Shown here: positions 18,801-26,608 of the stretch, in pieces
Layout: each line of letters starts with the position of its first letter
How positions within the stretch are numbered: the stretch's first letter is position 1
NCBI RefSeq assembly: GCF_014518315.1
Contig: NZ_JACVEL010000011.1
Location: 50,112-114,111 of the forward strand
Direction: 5' to 3'
DNA: 64,000 bases
DNA from: Taishania pollutisoli
GTDB lineage: Bacteria; Bacteroidota; Bacteroidia; Flavobacteriales_D; Crocinitomicaceae
Translations under genes and position numbers: made by a program
The notes under the pieces: generated by a model
The model's database searches: none
Told to the model about the DNA's origin: nothing
What the model saw: only the letters and a program-made list of their open reading frames with translations

Positions 18801-20225
18801 GCAAAGAAACGAAAAGGTAAAGTACACCCCGTTGTCGGATTCTTTGCCCGTTTGGTAATGTCTGTGAGAAATGTAGGTGGTACGTATACGCAAAACAATG
18901 GGACACTATTGCCGGGATATGCACAGGAAACACGAATTTTAGGATTTGATTCGAAATTTGAAGCTCCGATGAGCGGATTTGTGTTCGGAAAACAACGATA
19001 CAGTGTTACCGGGAAAGATACCGGATTCGATTTTGCACGTACAGCTGCAGAAAACGGATGGCTGGTCAAGAATGAAAATATCAACAGACAGTATACGAAC
19101 ACACATGTTCAAAACATTACTGTTCGTGCAGGTTTGGAACCATTAAAGGATTTATCAATTGAACTGACAGCTAACAGAACATATAAAAATAGCTCAACAG
19201 AGTTCTTCCGCTGGAACCAGGCGACTAATTCATACGAAGGACAGAGCCGGATTGATGTTTCCGATGTGATATATACAAATGTTTCGATCGGTTCTGCATT
19301 TGCAGCACTTGGTGATAACTACAGTTCCAATGTGTTCCAAAAATTACTGGACAACAGAAAAGAAGTATCTCGATTAGTCGGAGCACAAAATCCGAATGCG
19401 ACTCAGCTTGGTTCGGGGTATTATTCCGGATATAACGGAAGTCAGCAGGACGTATTGATCGGGGCATTTTTAACGTCTTACACAAACAGGAAAGTAAACG
19501 ATAAGAACATCAACCCGGTTAAAAACATTCCGCTGCCAAACTGGGCAATCAATTACAACGGATTATCCAAAATGGAATTTATGAAGAAATACGTGCGTAC
19601 GTTTGTAATTAAGCATGCATACACATCAACCGTTTCTATTTCTGGAATGCAGACCAACCTGAATGCAATTTTTGACGGAAACGGTAACCCGACAGCCCTG
19701 GATATCAATAACAATTACATCACGAGAATGCAGGTGCAGAATGTAACGATGTCGGAACGCTTTAATCCGTTAATCGGTTTTGACGCGACGTGGCTGATCA
19801 AAAAACAAGGATTGATTACGAAGTTTGAAATCTCGAAAGACAGAAGTTCCACCTTGTCACTGAATAATAACCAAGTTACAGAAGTATTGGGAACAACGTA
19901 TGTAATTGGTACGGGATATAAATTCTCACAGGTACGGTTACCGATCAAAAACCTGAAGCCAAGTGACATGAACCTGCGCATCGATTTCTCATTGCGCGAC
20001 AACCTGACAGTAATCAGAAAAGTGGTTGAGAATACAAACCAGGCAACAGCCGGTCAGAAAGTAATGTCGATTAAAGGTTCCATCGATTACAATGTCGGAA
20101 GATTCTTAATCCTCCAGTTGTACTACGACCAGGTAATCAACACACCGAAGATCGCAACATCTTATCCGACAGGAAACATGAGTACGGGAATCAAATTGCG
20201 GTACAACCTTGCGGGAGTTCAGTAA
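12876..20225 (+). CDS. sprA: T9SS outer-membrane translocon protein SprA
   Basis: A giant protein of about 2,450 residues. SprA forms the very large beta-barrel of the type IX secretion translocon and is needed for gliding and cargo export. Motifs typical of SprA include the N-terminal QDTLRYPIPPTFD region, GTVEIGLG, the repeated YVDDFEGS and TEYWYQFKIPIRDFSS segments, WVNELRLTDF, and long C-terminal alternating strands. I prefer the ATG at 12876, which gives a clean signal peptide (MGKAVRIIFLIQFVLVLSNLNA before Q is interrupted only by its cleavage site); the frame is also open from a GTG at 12846 directly after the ruvA stop. A strongly charged Lys/Glu/Pro-rich stretch is encoded at about 18640-18830, an unusual insert before the VMSVRNVGGTYTQ strand. 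Confidence 0.95.
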   Translation: MGKAVRIIFLIQFVLVLSNLNAQDTLRYPIPPTFDPTQTQQNSFDLGDPSSVQQTIVYDPATGSYIFKETIGASGMDYRPPSMMTLEEYLEYERKKSIQDNWKDRIDQQTADSQPFALPIKIDNKLFKSFFGSDQITIKPQGTVEIGLGVNSSRYDNPLLPVKQRRITRFDFNQNINFSVVGQIGTRMKLGMSYNTQANFEFDNVTKLEYNGDEDQIVQSIALGNVSLDLPTTLIPSSKTLFGASTKLKFGRTTVDLIAASSKGQRKEIKVQGGAQKQTFEVSADQYEANRHYFLNFYHRNNYDEAMKALPIVNSGINISRIEVWITNRTNTTENTRNIIAFTDLGEGLVENVEGTPGGYPTIPGPNPLPDNSMNGLYKWASEQPGIRSFSGAVATLATQVVAPGPFTQSIHYEKVESAKKLNDAEFTYNAQLGFISLNIPLNNDEVLAVGYEYTYKGQTYRVGELSTDGVEGTDALILKLLKPTMTNPTNKLWDLMMKNVYSLGAYQVDQVGFRLDILYNNPENSLYIPFFPQDGLDDRQIVTLLEMDKLNQMGQPFSDGVFDYVPMTQSGSRFENGGTINPRNGRVYFSTIEPFGKLLAQKLADANIPQTTIDRLAYTELYDSTKTAAQQIPSKNRFLFRGEYQSSVTGDIPLNSLNVPEGAVSVTAGGVKLTEGTDYTVDYNLGRVRILNEGLLASNQEIKVSVESNSAFGFQSKSLFGARVAHRFSQDFNVGATWMRMMERPVTQKIDIGNEPYKNNIIGFDVQYRTELPFLTKLIDKLPVISTKEKSILTFSGEFAHLIPGQPRAISSSGISYVDDFEGSQSTIDLTSLNAWYMASVPLGQPSLFPEAAGLGLTKTFNRSKIAWYRIDNIFYNQNSNTPQHIANDPTVNSDSRTRNVIYKDVFPLQQQQYGAIPNLQLLEVAYYPKERGMYNYDTTGFVDADGLFTNPQDRWGGIMRAMTTTDFELANIEYIQFWVLDPFNQDAEDANPNTLMTGGDLYFNLGNISEDILPDSRKSYENGLSPSNSPGKNDMDTTDWAQIPNAQVTVNAFDNNPQARINQDVGLDGFSNASEQVQFANYLAWVNGNSTLSPAAKARMIADPSSDDYNYYLDDKYDEQQLGVLQRYKKYNGMEGNSPTPEMYDTMNVNGYSTVGPRLDPDREDINQDNNLQETENYFQYKISLRPQNMVVGTNYITNKQEFKKGNGVTEYWYQFKIPIRDFSSRINGIVDFRSIRFMRMFLKDFDEEVLLRFAKLELIRGEWRRYLQDLSQPGEGVVTDPNLTSFDIGAVNIQENSDRSPIKYIIPPGIQREIDPSQQVQRQMNEQSLTLEVCGLQDGDARAAYKNVTFDVRGYKKMKLFVHAESMVGQVPLDNEDLTVFVRLGTDFTENYYEYEVPLTVTAAQASLDTDVWPEANNIEIVFEDFTKLKQKRNNLITGGSSTLSYNLEYSEPDPNYGNKRIRVKGNPNLQGIKSIMIGVRNPKNNPANPWQDDGMAHCGIIWVNELRLTDFVSEGGSAAIAQMQIQGADFFNISASGSYSGYNWGAVDSRVQERQRDQRINANFNSNWQLGQFFGKKFGLSLPFFFGYSIGVINPEFDPYNPDIKLSEYSGEERRRRAREGQDFTERISYNFTNVRKQLAPGAKPAFWRIANWSASYSYSEDLKRDFNIKYDRTRIWSGNLNYNYTFQAKPWEPFKNIFKKDKLKKSKWLALVRDVNLYYLPKNFSFSNDVLRSYNERQVKNNIVPDYEFQPVYIKRFTWNRGYNLGYDITKNLKLTFTANNRAIFEEADGQVDRKENPDLYRQFKDSIRTQMSTFGKTVDYTHNYNINYTLPLNKIPALDWTTATIMYGGTYNWQRAPLAQDTFGHTIQNNRTINANTQLNFTNLYNKLPFFKKVLADGSVLRNTATVRGKATTDGGKPENSSTKQPKKEPSIEEKYPKPVPPKPEEDMTEKEKKKWDKVIKRWERKVERAKKRKGKVHPVVGFFARLVMSVRNVGGTYTQNNGTLLPGYAQETRILGFDSKFEAPMSGFVFGKQRYSVTGKDTGFDFARTAAENGWLVKNENINRQYTNTHVQNITVRAGLEPLKDLSIELTANRTYKNSSTEFFRWNQATNSYEGQSRIDVSDVIYTNVSIGSAFAALGDNYSSNVFQKLLDNRKEVSRLVGAQNPNATQLGSGYYSGYNGSQQDVLIGAFLTSYTNRKVNDKNINPVKNIPLPNWAINYNGLSKMEFMKKYVRTFVIKHAYTSTVSISGMQTNLNAIFDGNGNPTALDINNNYITRMQVQNVTMSERFNPLIGFDATWLIKKQGLITKFEISKDRSSTLSLNNNQVTEVLGTTYVIGTGYKFSQVRLPIKNLKPSDMNLRIDFSLRDNLTVIRKVVENTNQATAGQKVMSIKGSIDYNVGRFLILQLYYDQVINTPKIATSYPTGNMSTGIKLRYNLAGVQ

Positions 20226-20296
20226 TCTTTAAAAGATGTGATTATTCGTAATAAAAGAGAGATTTTATTTCGCAATTTGTTAAAAAAAAAATCACA

Positions 20297-20327
20297 TTGC
20301 AAAAGTGTTGGAAAAAGATTAAATTTG
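20297..20327 (+). promoter_or_regulatory. Promoter of the 630-residue T9SS cargo gene
   Basis: TTG at 20297-20299, a 20-base spacer and TAAATTTG at 20320-20327 form a good Bacteroidota-type promoter. It lies 27 bases before the start and separates this gene from sprA. Confidence 0.65.
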
Positions 20328-20354
20328 TAGGAAACAAAAATAAATAGATAAAGA

Positions 20355-22247
20355 ATGAAAAATAAATTACTTTTAGGTGTAGTCTTGTTTGCAGGAACAA
20401 GTATCTCACTTGCTCAACAGCAGGCGAAAAACTTAAGCAAAGATATTACCACAAAACCTTCAAAACCAACTTTGGTAAGTGAAGCAAAAGCATTAGGTGA
20501 AGTTGTATGGCATGACAACTTTAACACAGTGGTGTACGGACCTGGACTTTCCAGTACAGGAGCGTCAACATGGACAATGGACAATTCCGGGCAAACAAAC
20601 CCAGGATTCGGTTGGTCAACAGACGCAGCTTATAATGGTTGGTGGTTGACAGGAGCAGGAGCAGGAGTATTTGCTTCAACTTCCGGAGGAAATTTCGCTG
20701 AATTGTCAAACGGAACACAAACACCAACACAGTCAAGCGCAGGAAATCCGGCATTGGGGGTAACTTATACATTGACTTCCGGTGTAATTGATGTGCAGAC
20801 ATTGGCGGGAAGCGGAAACGCGATCTTGTCATTCGAACAAGACGGGGCGACTTTCAACGACGTACACGAAGTACAAATAAGCACAAATGGTAATACATGG
20901 ACAACCATTTATGATAACGGAGATAAAGAAGGACAAACACGATTTGGATCACAATCTGCTGCAGATTATATCGAGGTAGATATTACTGATTATATCGCTG
21001 CATCTCCTACAACAGTTCAAATTCGTTTCAGATGGACGACAGGATTTCCGAATGAAGGAACAAATCCATGGGCGTGGGTAACATACGGTTGGTTAATTGA
21101 TGATGTGAAAATCTCTACAAAACCAGATTATGACCTGGTTTCAACATATAGTTTTCACCACACTGAATCATACCAGTATTCTCAAATTCCACTTACACAG
21201 GTAGCACCTATCGTATTCAGAGCCGGAGTTAAAAACCAAGGTTCTCAATCATTGACAAATGTAATGTTGAATTTGGATGTGAATTCAGGAGCTGCTACAG
21301 CTCAGTCAGCAGCAATTACATTGGGTGCAAACCAGGTAGATACGTTGGAAGCTACATATACACCTGCTGCTTTGGGTGCATATACAGTTGCTCAATCATT
21401 GACAATGACTGAAACAGATGACAAACCAGGAAATAACGCGATTCCAAATGCACAGTTTACAGTTACAGATTTTATCTACGCTGTTGATAAAGGTGCTCCT
21501 TTTGCACAATTCCCGTTAACAAGTTTATCTGTAGGTGGTACACCGGTTATCGTTCAGGGTATTGGTAACTCTTTTGACATCGTTGCTGATCAGGAAATTT
21601 ATGGAATTGATTTCCGTTTCTATACAGGTACTGCAATCAACGGAGAAGTGTACGGACAATTGTATGAATACGATACACAAGCATCTTCAATTGACCAGGT
21701 GTGGTTAGGGCCTTTGGCTGAAACAGATATGTTTACAGTAACAAGCTTGGCACAGGTTAACGCGATTCAAACTCTTCCATTCATCGGAGGGTACACGCTT
21801 GAAGCAGGAAAAACATACTTGATGTTGATCCAAATTTCAGGAGGTACTGTAGAATTGGCAACAGGTGGTACAACAACAACTTCTCAGGCTTGGATCCGAA
21901 CAAACCATTCAAATGTTTGGGGTACATTTACTCAAATTCCGGTTGTTCGTGCGAACTTCAACCTGTCTTTGGGTGTAGACAACAACGAAGTATTGAACGG
22001 TGTTTCAGTATTCCCTAACCCTGCAACAGATAAAGCTACAGTTGAGTTTAACCTGGCAAATGCTTCTAACGTTTCTGTTGAAGTAATGGACATTACAGGT
22101 AAAGTAGTTGAAACTGTTTCTCTGTCAAATGTTGCAGCAGGAGCAAATACAGCTGATTTGAATACTGCAGGATATGCTTCCGGAATGTATTCAGTTGTAA
22201 TCAAGTCTAACGATGCTTCAGTTACAAGAAAATTAGTTGTTCGATAA
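20355..22247 (+). CDS. Secreted MAM/anchor-J-like protein with T9SS sorting domain
   Basis: The 630-residue protein has a signal peptide (MKNKLLLGVVLFAGTSISLA), then a domain at about 45-260 of the lectin-like jelly-roll type common in Bacteroidota secreted proteins (WHDNFN start, LSFEQDG strand, closing with YGWLIDDVKIS). A CARDB/Ig-like domain follows (about 265-365), then a second beta-rich module, and a C-terminal type A sorting domain from about residue 553 (VSVFPNPATDKATVEF, SGMYSVVIKS, ending KLVVR). No active-site motif is seen, so adhesion or a structural role is more likely than catalysis. Its strong promoter and terminator suggest an abundant surface protein. Confidence 0.85.
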   Translation: MKNKLLLGVVLFAGTSISLAQQQAKNLSKDITTKPSKPTLVSEAKALGEVVWHDNFNTVVYGPGLSSTGASTWTMDNSGQTNPGFGWSTDAAYNGWWLTGAGAGVFASTSGGNFAELSNGTQTPTQSSAGNPALGVTYTLTSGVIDVQTLAGSGNAILSFEQDGATFNDVHEVQISTNGNTWTTIYDNGDKEGQTRFGSQSAADYIEVDITDYIAASPTTVQIRFRWTTGFPNEGTNPWAWVTYGWLIDDVKISTKPDYDLVSTYSFHHTESYQYSQIPLTQVAPIVFRAGVKNQGSQSLTNVMLNLDVNSGAATAQSAAITLGANQVDTLEATYTPAALGAYTVAQSLTMTETDDKPGNNAIPNAQFTVTDFIYAVDKGAPFAQFPLTSLSVGGTPVIVQGIGNSFDIVADQEIYGIDFRFYTGTAINGEVYGQLYEYDTQASSIDQVWLGPLAETDMFTVTSLAQVNAIQTLPFIGGYTLEAGKTYLMLIQISGGTVELATGGTTTTSQAWIRTNHSNVWGTFTQIPVVRANFNLSLGVDNNEVLNGVSVFPNPATDKATVEFNLANASNVSVEVMDITGKVVETVSLSNVAAGANTADLNTAGYASGMYSVVIKSNDASVTRKLVVR

Positions 22248-22270
22248 GATTCGTACAAATAAATAAATTG

Positions 22271-22301
22271 AAAAACCGCTGAGCAATCAGCGGTTTTTTT
22301 G
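22271..22301 (+). terminator. Strong terminator after T9SS cargo gene
   Basis: A perfect 12-bp stem (22271-22282 with 22287-22298) around the tetraloop GCAA is followed by T residues. Confidence 0.93.
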
Positions 22302-22316
22302 TTTAGGTTAAATGCC

Positions 22317-22324
22317 TATTTTTG
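22317..22324 (+). promoter_or_regulatory. -7 box very close to the ung start
   Basis: TATTTTTG ends only four bases before the preferred ATG at 22329, so transcription may begin at or next to the start codon. Confidence 0.4.
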
Positions 22325-22328
22325 TGAT

Positions 22329-23003
22329 ATGGATGTTAAGATAGAAGAGAGTTGGAAGCTGCTTTTACAACATGAGTTTGAGAAGGACTATTTTCAACAA
22401 CTGGCAGGATTTGTAAAAGAAGAATACAAAAATTATAAAGGATCTGTTTTCCCTCCGGCACCGTATATTTTTAAAGCATTTGATGCGTGTCCGGTTGACC
22501 GGTTGAAAGTGGTAATCCTGGGACAGGATCCGTATCCTACCAGGGGCCATGCCAACGGACTTTGTTTTTCCATTAACCCTGATGTACGGCCATTTGCAAA
22601 AAGCCTGATCAACATTTTTAAGGAAATTGAAACAGATTTAGGGCAGCCAATACCTGCAAACGGAGATCTCTCCCGTTGGGCGGAGCAGGGAGTGCTCCTG
22701 TTAAATTCAATTCTGACAGTGCGTGAAGGAACACCACAAAGTCACCAGGGGAAAGGATGGGAACGGTTCACAGACGCCGTTATTCAGAAAATATCAGATG
22801 AGAATGAAGGGATTGTTTTCATGTTATGGGGAGGTTATGCGAGAAACAAAGGCAAAAATATTGACCGCACCAAGCATGTTGTATTGGAATCCGGGCACCC
22901 TTCTCCGATGAGCGCCAATCAAGGATTGTGGTTCGGAAACAAACATTTTAGTCAGGCAAATGATTACTTGCTGAAAACAGGGAAAAAACCAATTGTGTGG
23001 TAA
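22329..23003 (+). CDS. ung: Uracil-DNA glycosylase
   Basis: From the ATG at 22329 the protein is 224 residues, the usual length for family 1 UDG. It has the water-activating loop GQDPYP (catalytic Asp67), LLLNSILTVREGTPQSH, FMLWGGYAR and the leucine-loop motif HPSPMSA. It removes uracil from DNA to begin base-excision repair. The longer frame from 22299 would start inside the preceding terminator and was rejected. The stop codon directly abuts the stop codon of the convergent ispH gene, with no base between. Confidence 0.97.
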   Translation: MDVKIEESWKLLLQHEFEKDYFQQLAGFVKEEYKNYKGSVFPPAPYIFKAFDACPVDRLKVVILGQDPYPTRGHANGLCFSINPDVRPFAKSLINIFKEIETDLGQPIPANGDLSRWAEQGVLLLNSILTVREGTPQSHQGKGWERFTDAVIQKISDENEGIVFMLWGGYARNKGKNIDRTKHVVLESGHPSPMSANQGLWFGNKHFSQANDYLLKTGKKPIVW

Positions 23004-24218
23004 CTAAATCGATGCAATTACCTCGTCGATCATTTTGTAGCCACCTTTCAGCGCAAGCAATTTCTGAATTACGTTATCGACAACCGCATCCGGGCAGGAT
23101 GCACCCGAAGTAATGGCAACGACAGGAATGTTCGTAGACATGTAGTCGAATGATGTTTCTACGTTTTTGGTATGTATGTTGAACGCGTGAATTTCATTCT
23201 CCGAAATAAGTTCGGCTGCATCTTTGATAAAATACGTTGGAAATTTTTGCTCCAGCAACTCTACCAGGTGTGTCGTGTTGGAACTGTTATATCCTCCTAC
23301 AACAATTGCCAGATCGGCCTCTGTATTCATCAAGCCGTAGACAGCCGATTGATTGTCATTGGTTGCATAACAGAGTGTGTCGCGTGTATCTGCGATGTGT
23401 TCTCTGATTGCAGAATCCCCGTATTTTTGACGCATTACAGAGCGAAAATAATCCGCAATTTCCTGGGTTTCGGTTGCCAGCATCGTTGTTTGATTCACCA
23501 CACCGATTTTCTCCAGATCTTTTTCCGGATTAAATCCTTCTGAATACCGGCTTCCAAACAGGTGCTCAAACGCATCCCAGTCAATTTTCCCCAGGATATA
23601 ATCGCCCAACATCTTTGCTTCTTCCATATTTTTGACAACCAAGGACGGGGCAGATGAACTGCTGTGCGAGAATGTAGCACGCGTTTCTTCATGGTTGAAT
23701 TTTCCATGAATGATGACGGTATGACCATCTTCTCCTAATTTTTCAGATCGATTCCAAACCTTCTCCACAAACGGACAGGTGGTGTCGTATTGTTCAACGT
23801 TTACACCGATGACTGCCAGCCGTTCCATGATTGCGATGGTCGTTCCGAAAGCAGGAATAATGACAACATCATCGGGCGTGAGTTCCTCCCACGCAATTAA
23901 TTGATTGCCTTTCGTATCCTGTATGAATTGCAATCCATGACTTAACAGATCTTTATTGACTCCGGGGTTGTGAATCATCTGGCTGAGTAAAAAAATGCGT
24001 TTACCGGGATTTTCATAGATAGCCCTGTAAGCGATTTCGATGGCGTTTTCTACACCGTAGCAAAAACCGAAATGACGGGCAATGTAAAATTTGATGGAGC
24101 CAAAATCCAGCAGTGTAGGGGCGAAATCCTTTTTTCGGGGATCCCGTTCCTTCCGTATTGCCTTTACCTTGCTGATGATGGGTGAACGATAGTATTCCGG
24201 AATGTCAAAACGTTTCAT
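23004..24218 (-). CDS. ispH: 4-hydroxy-3-methylbut-2-enyl diphosphate reductase
   Basis: IspH makes IPP and DMAPP in the last step of the MEP isoprenoid pathway. The three [4Fe-4S] ligands are in HFGFCYGVENA, DTTCPFVEKVW and SGASCPDAVV, with catalytic motifs such as GKFNHEETRAT and GGYNSSNTTHL. I place the start at the ATG at 24218 (MKRFDIPEYYRSP), giving 404 residues, the long Bacteroidota form; the frame remains open for 34 further residues upstream without family character. It converges on ung with zero spacing. Confidence 0.93.
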   Translation of the reverse strand: MKRFDIPEYYRSPIISKVKAIRKERDPRKKDFAPTLLDFGSIKFYIARHFGFCYGVENAIEIAYRAIYENPGKRIFLLSQMIHNPGVNKDLLSHGLQFIQDTKGNQLIAWEELTPDDVVIIPAFGTTIAIMERLAVIGVNVEQYDTTCPFVEKVWNRSEKLGEDGHTVIIHGKFNHEETRATFSHSSSSAPSLVVKNMEEAKMLGDYILGKIDWDAFEHLFGSRYSEGFNPEKDLEKIGVVNQTTMLATETQEIADYFRSVMRQKYGDSAIREHIADTRDTLCYATNDNQSAVYGLMNTEADLAIVVGGYNSSNTTHLVELLEQKFPTYFIKDAAELISENEIHAFNIHTKNVETSFDYMSTNIPVVAITSGASCPDAVVDNVIQKLLALKGGYKMIDEVIASI

Positions 24219-24352
24219 TGCATACCAAAGGTAGTTAATTTCACTGAAAAAATCCCTATAGAGAAGTGAAGTACCAGGGCAAATACATGCAAATTTTTCA
24301 CTCTTTATATCCTCCATCACGCTGATTTCTTTAATGATTCGTATAAAAATAG

Positions 24353-24400
24353 CTCGCTAAGGCGCGAAGTATGAGGTGATTCTGATTGCGTCTTGGCGAG
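24353..24400. repeat. Solo hairpin related to the repeat array
   Basis: The arms CTCGCTAAGGCGCGA (24353-24367) and TTGCGTCTTGGCGAG (24386-24400) pair with three wobble or mismatch sites around an 18-base loop. Both arms match the array arms at 763-2070 (CTTCGCGCCTTAGCGAG type). It lies in the 24219-24615 gap between ispH and the MFS gene. The rest of that gap is AT-rich and I see no gene there; a TATCTTCG near 24606 precedes the MFS start. Confidence 0.75.
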
Positions 24401-24615
24401 AACAAATTAAACGCATTTAAAGTTATACCTTATAAGTCAATTTGTTACAAATTGAATCATTTGTATTAGAAATGATAATTAATTTTAAATATCTGATTAT
24501 TAATACGATAAAATTTAATTGAATGTAAATACGTTTGCCATGAAAACGGAGTAGCCTGTTACCTGGGAAATTGCTTAAAGGACAGATATTCCAATCGATT
24601 GTGTATCTTCGGAGC

Positions 24616-25860
24616 ATGGAATTAACTCGAAAACAGAAATTAAACTATTTATTTAGTTTGCCGGTCATTGTTGCAGCATTAGGCTATTTTGTCGATATCT
24701 ACGATTTATTGTTGTTTTCCATTGTTCGTATTCCAAGTCTCCACAGCATGGGATTGGACGTCGATGCCTATGGAACGATGATTCTGAATTGGGAAAAGAC
24801 AGGTTTGCTACTCGGAGGAATTCTCTGGGGCATTTTCGGAGATAAAAAAGGGCGTTTATCCGTTTTATTCGGTTCTATTTTAGTGTATTCACTGGCAAAT
24901 ATTGCTTGTGGATTGTTACCTCACGTTGATTTTATGGAAAAGCAGAATGCGTATGCATTGTTTCGCTTTGTCGCAGGATTGGGGTTGGCAGGTGAATTGG
25001 GAGCTGGGATTACCCTGGTTTCGGAATCTTTGCCAAAAGAGTTACGGGCGATCGGAACGTCACTTGTTGCAGGTTTTGGATTGATGGGAGCAGTTGTAGC
25101 GAGTTTAACAGCCGATCTGGCCAGTGATTGGACCGTTTCTTATTTTATCGGAGGTGCCTTGGGACTCATGTTGCTGATTCTGAGAATCGGAGTTGTAGAA
25201 TCGGGCATTTACAAAGGCATTGAAAAAAACAAATCGGTAGCTAAGGGGAATTTCTTTTCCTTTTTTACCAATTACGACCGTTTTGTTCGGTACATGAAAT
25301 GTATATCCATAGGTTTTCCTACCTGGTTCTGCATTGGAATCCTGGCTGTTTTTGCCAACCAGTTTGGTCCCGCGTTGGGAATTGTAGGAGAGATTGACCC
25401 GGGCAAGGCAATCATGTGGGCGTACGTCGGGATTTCTGTCGGCGACTTTGCCAGTGGTTTTATCAGCAATTGGCTGCAATCCAGGAAAAAAGCTATTTTT
25501 TATATGATGTTATTTACGGTCGTTGGAATTATTCTAATGCTCTTTGGCGCGGCTAAAACAGTCAATATGTATTATTTCTTCTGTATCTGGCTGGGTCTGG
25601 GAACCGGTTACTGGGCGTTGTTTGTGACAATGGGAGCAGAGCAGTTCGGAACCAATATCCGGGCTACGGCAGCTACGACCATTCCCAATATGGTGCGTGG
25701 TGCGCTGATCCTGATGATCTTCCTGTTCAATTCATTCAAACCGTCAGTGGGGGTGATTTGGGCGGCAGTCGTTGTTGGTGTGCTGTCGTTCGGATTCGGA
25801 ATCTATTCTACGCTGACCGTTTCAGAAACACACAACAAGGATCTTGACTATACAGAATAA
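24616..25860 (+). CDS. Major facilitator superfamily transporter
   Basis: From the ATG at 24616 the protein has 414 residues and about 12 membrane segments. The loop between segments 2 and 3 has the MFS signature GIFGDKKGRLSVLFG, and segment 4-5 contains RFVAGLGLAGELGAGITLVSE, typical of the sugar/metabolite:H+ symporter branch. It ends in a short cytoplasmic tail. The substrate cannot be predicted. The 15 extra residues encoded upstream (from 24571) lack a membrane-transporter pattern and were left out. Monocistronic or weakly linked to the genes downstream; a small AACCG/CGGTT hairpin at 25922-25941 might end its transcript. Confidence 0.85.
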   Translation: MELTRKQKLNYLFSLPVIVAALGYFVDIYDLLLFSIVRIPSLHSMGLDVDAYGTMILNWEKTGLLLGGILWGIFGDKKGRLSVLFGSILVYSLANIACGLLPHVDFMEKQNAYALFRFVAGLGLAGELGAGITLVSESLPKELRAIGTSLVAGFGLMGAVVASLTADLASDWTVSYFIGGALGLMLLILRIGVVESGIYKGIEKNKSVAKGNFFSFFTNYDRFVRYMKCISIGFPTWFCIGILAVFANQFGPALGIVGEIDPGKAIMWAYVGISVGDFASGFISNWLQSRKKAIFYMMLFTVVGIILMLFGAAKTVNMYYFFCIWLGLGTGYWALFVTMGAEQFGTNIRATAATTIPNMVRGALILMIFLFNSFKPSVGVIWAAVVVGVLSFGFGIYSTLTVSETHNKDLDYTE

Positions 25861-25954
25861 AACAAGGTAGTGTGAAAGGTTGTTAACGGTATTTATTTAG
25901 TAACTTTAACAAGGAGATGACAACCGTTTCGATCGGTTTTAGCATTTTTGTAGT

Positions 25955-26602
25955 ATGGAATTATTGAACTTTATTTTTCGTTTGGGGGTGGTTTTTGCCA
26001 TCTTTGGTTTCATTTGGGGCCTGATCCACGTCGGGATTCGGTTATTGACAATTGGAAGACAGCGTCAAACGGCAGAAATTTATATTCTGAAAGCAGTGCA
26101 GTATCTGCTACTGGTCAATGTGACCTTTCTGATTTGTTATGACCAGAATATAAAAGGATTGGATGTCACCAGTCAACTGGTCTTCGGGAGCATCATCTTA
26201 CTAATGTATTTCGTAGGGAAATTTCAAAACCGCAGAAATAAGCAGCAACTTTTTAAGCTGTATACAAACGGAATGCTTCAAACCGATTTTGGTTTCAATG
26301 TACGGGCTGAAATTGCTGTTATTGTTTTGTCCCTTGCCGTATTCGTGCTGTTTTGGTTCTACCCGCAATGGGCTGAAAACCCGGTATCACTTTGGTTTCA
26401 ATCCAGTATCCTGAACATTGAAGACACACCTATTTTTGGTTTTATCTTTAAAGTCATCGGATTCTTTTTCCTGTTAAATATTCTGGTGAAAGTAATCAAC
26501 TCCATTATGATGTTGCTGTCCGGAAGAGCATTTCAGAATAATCAACAAACCAATAACAGACAAGACGATAACCACTTTGATGATTTCGAAGAAATCAATT
26601 AA
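25955..26602 (+). CDS. Integral membrane protein of unknown function
   Basis: The 215-residue protein has about five membrane segments (roughly residues 7-30, 45-62, 70-86, 108-130 and 155-180) and a hydrophilic, Asn/Asp-rich C-terminal tail (NNQQTNNRQDDNHFDDFEE). I do not recognise a family with a defined role. The cvpA-like gene begins six bases after its stop, so the two are almost certainly cotranscribed. Confidence 0.7.
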   Translation: MELLNFIFRLGVVFAIFGFIWGLIHVGIRLLTIGRQRQTAEIYILKAVQYLLLVNVTFLICYDQNIKGLDVTSQLVFGSIILLMYFVGKFQNRRNKQQLFKLYTNGMLQTDFGFNVRAEIAVIVLSLAVFVLFWFYPQWAENPVSLWFQSSILNIEDTPIFGFIFKVIGFFFLLNILVKVINSIMMLLSGRAFQNNQQTNNRQDDNHFDDFEEIN

Positions 26603-26608
26603 TCAAAT

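Noticed and set aside
18494..19102. 202-codon minus-strand frame inside sprA
   Set aside because: Antisense to the charged SprA insert; Phe/Ser/Leu-rich as expected from a reverse reading of Lys/Glu codons.
25922..25941. Terminator after the MFS gene
   Set aside because: The AACCG/CGGTT stem is only five pairs with a weak T tract.
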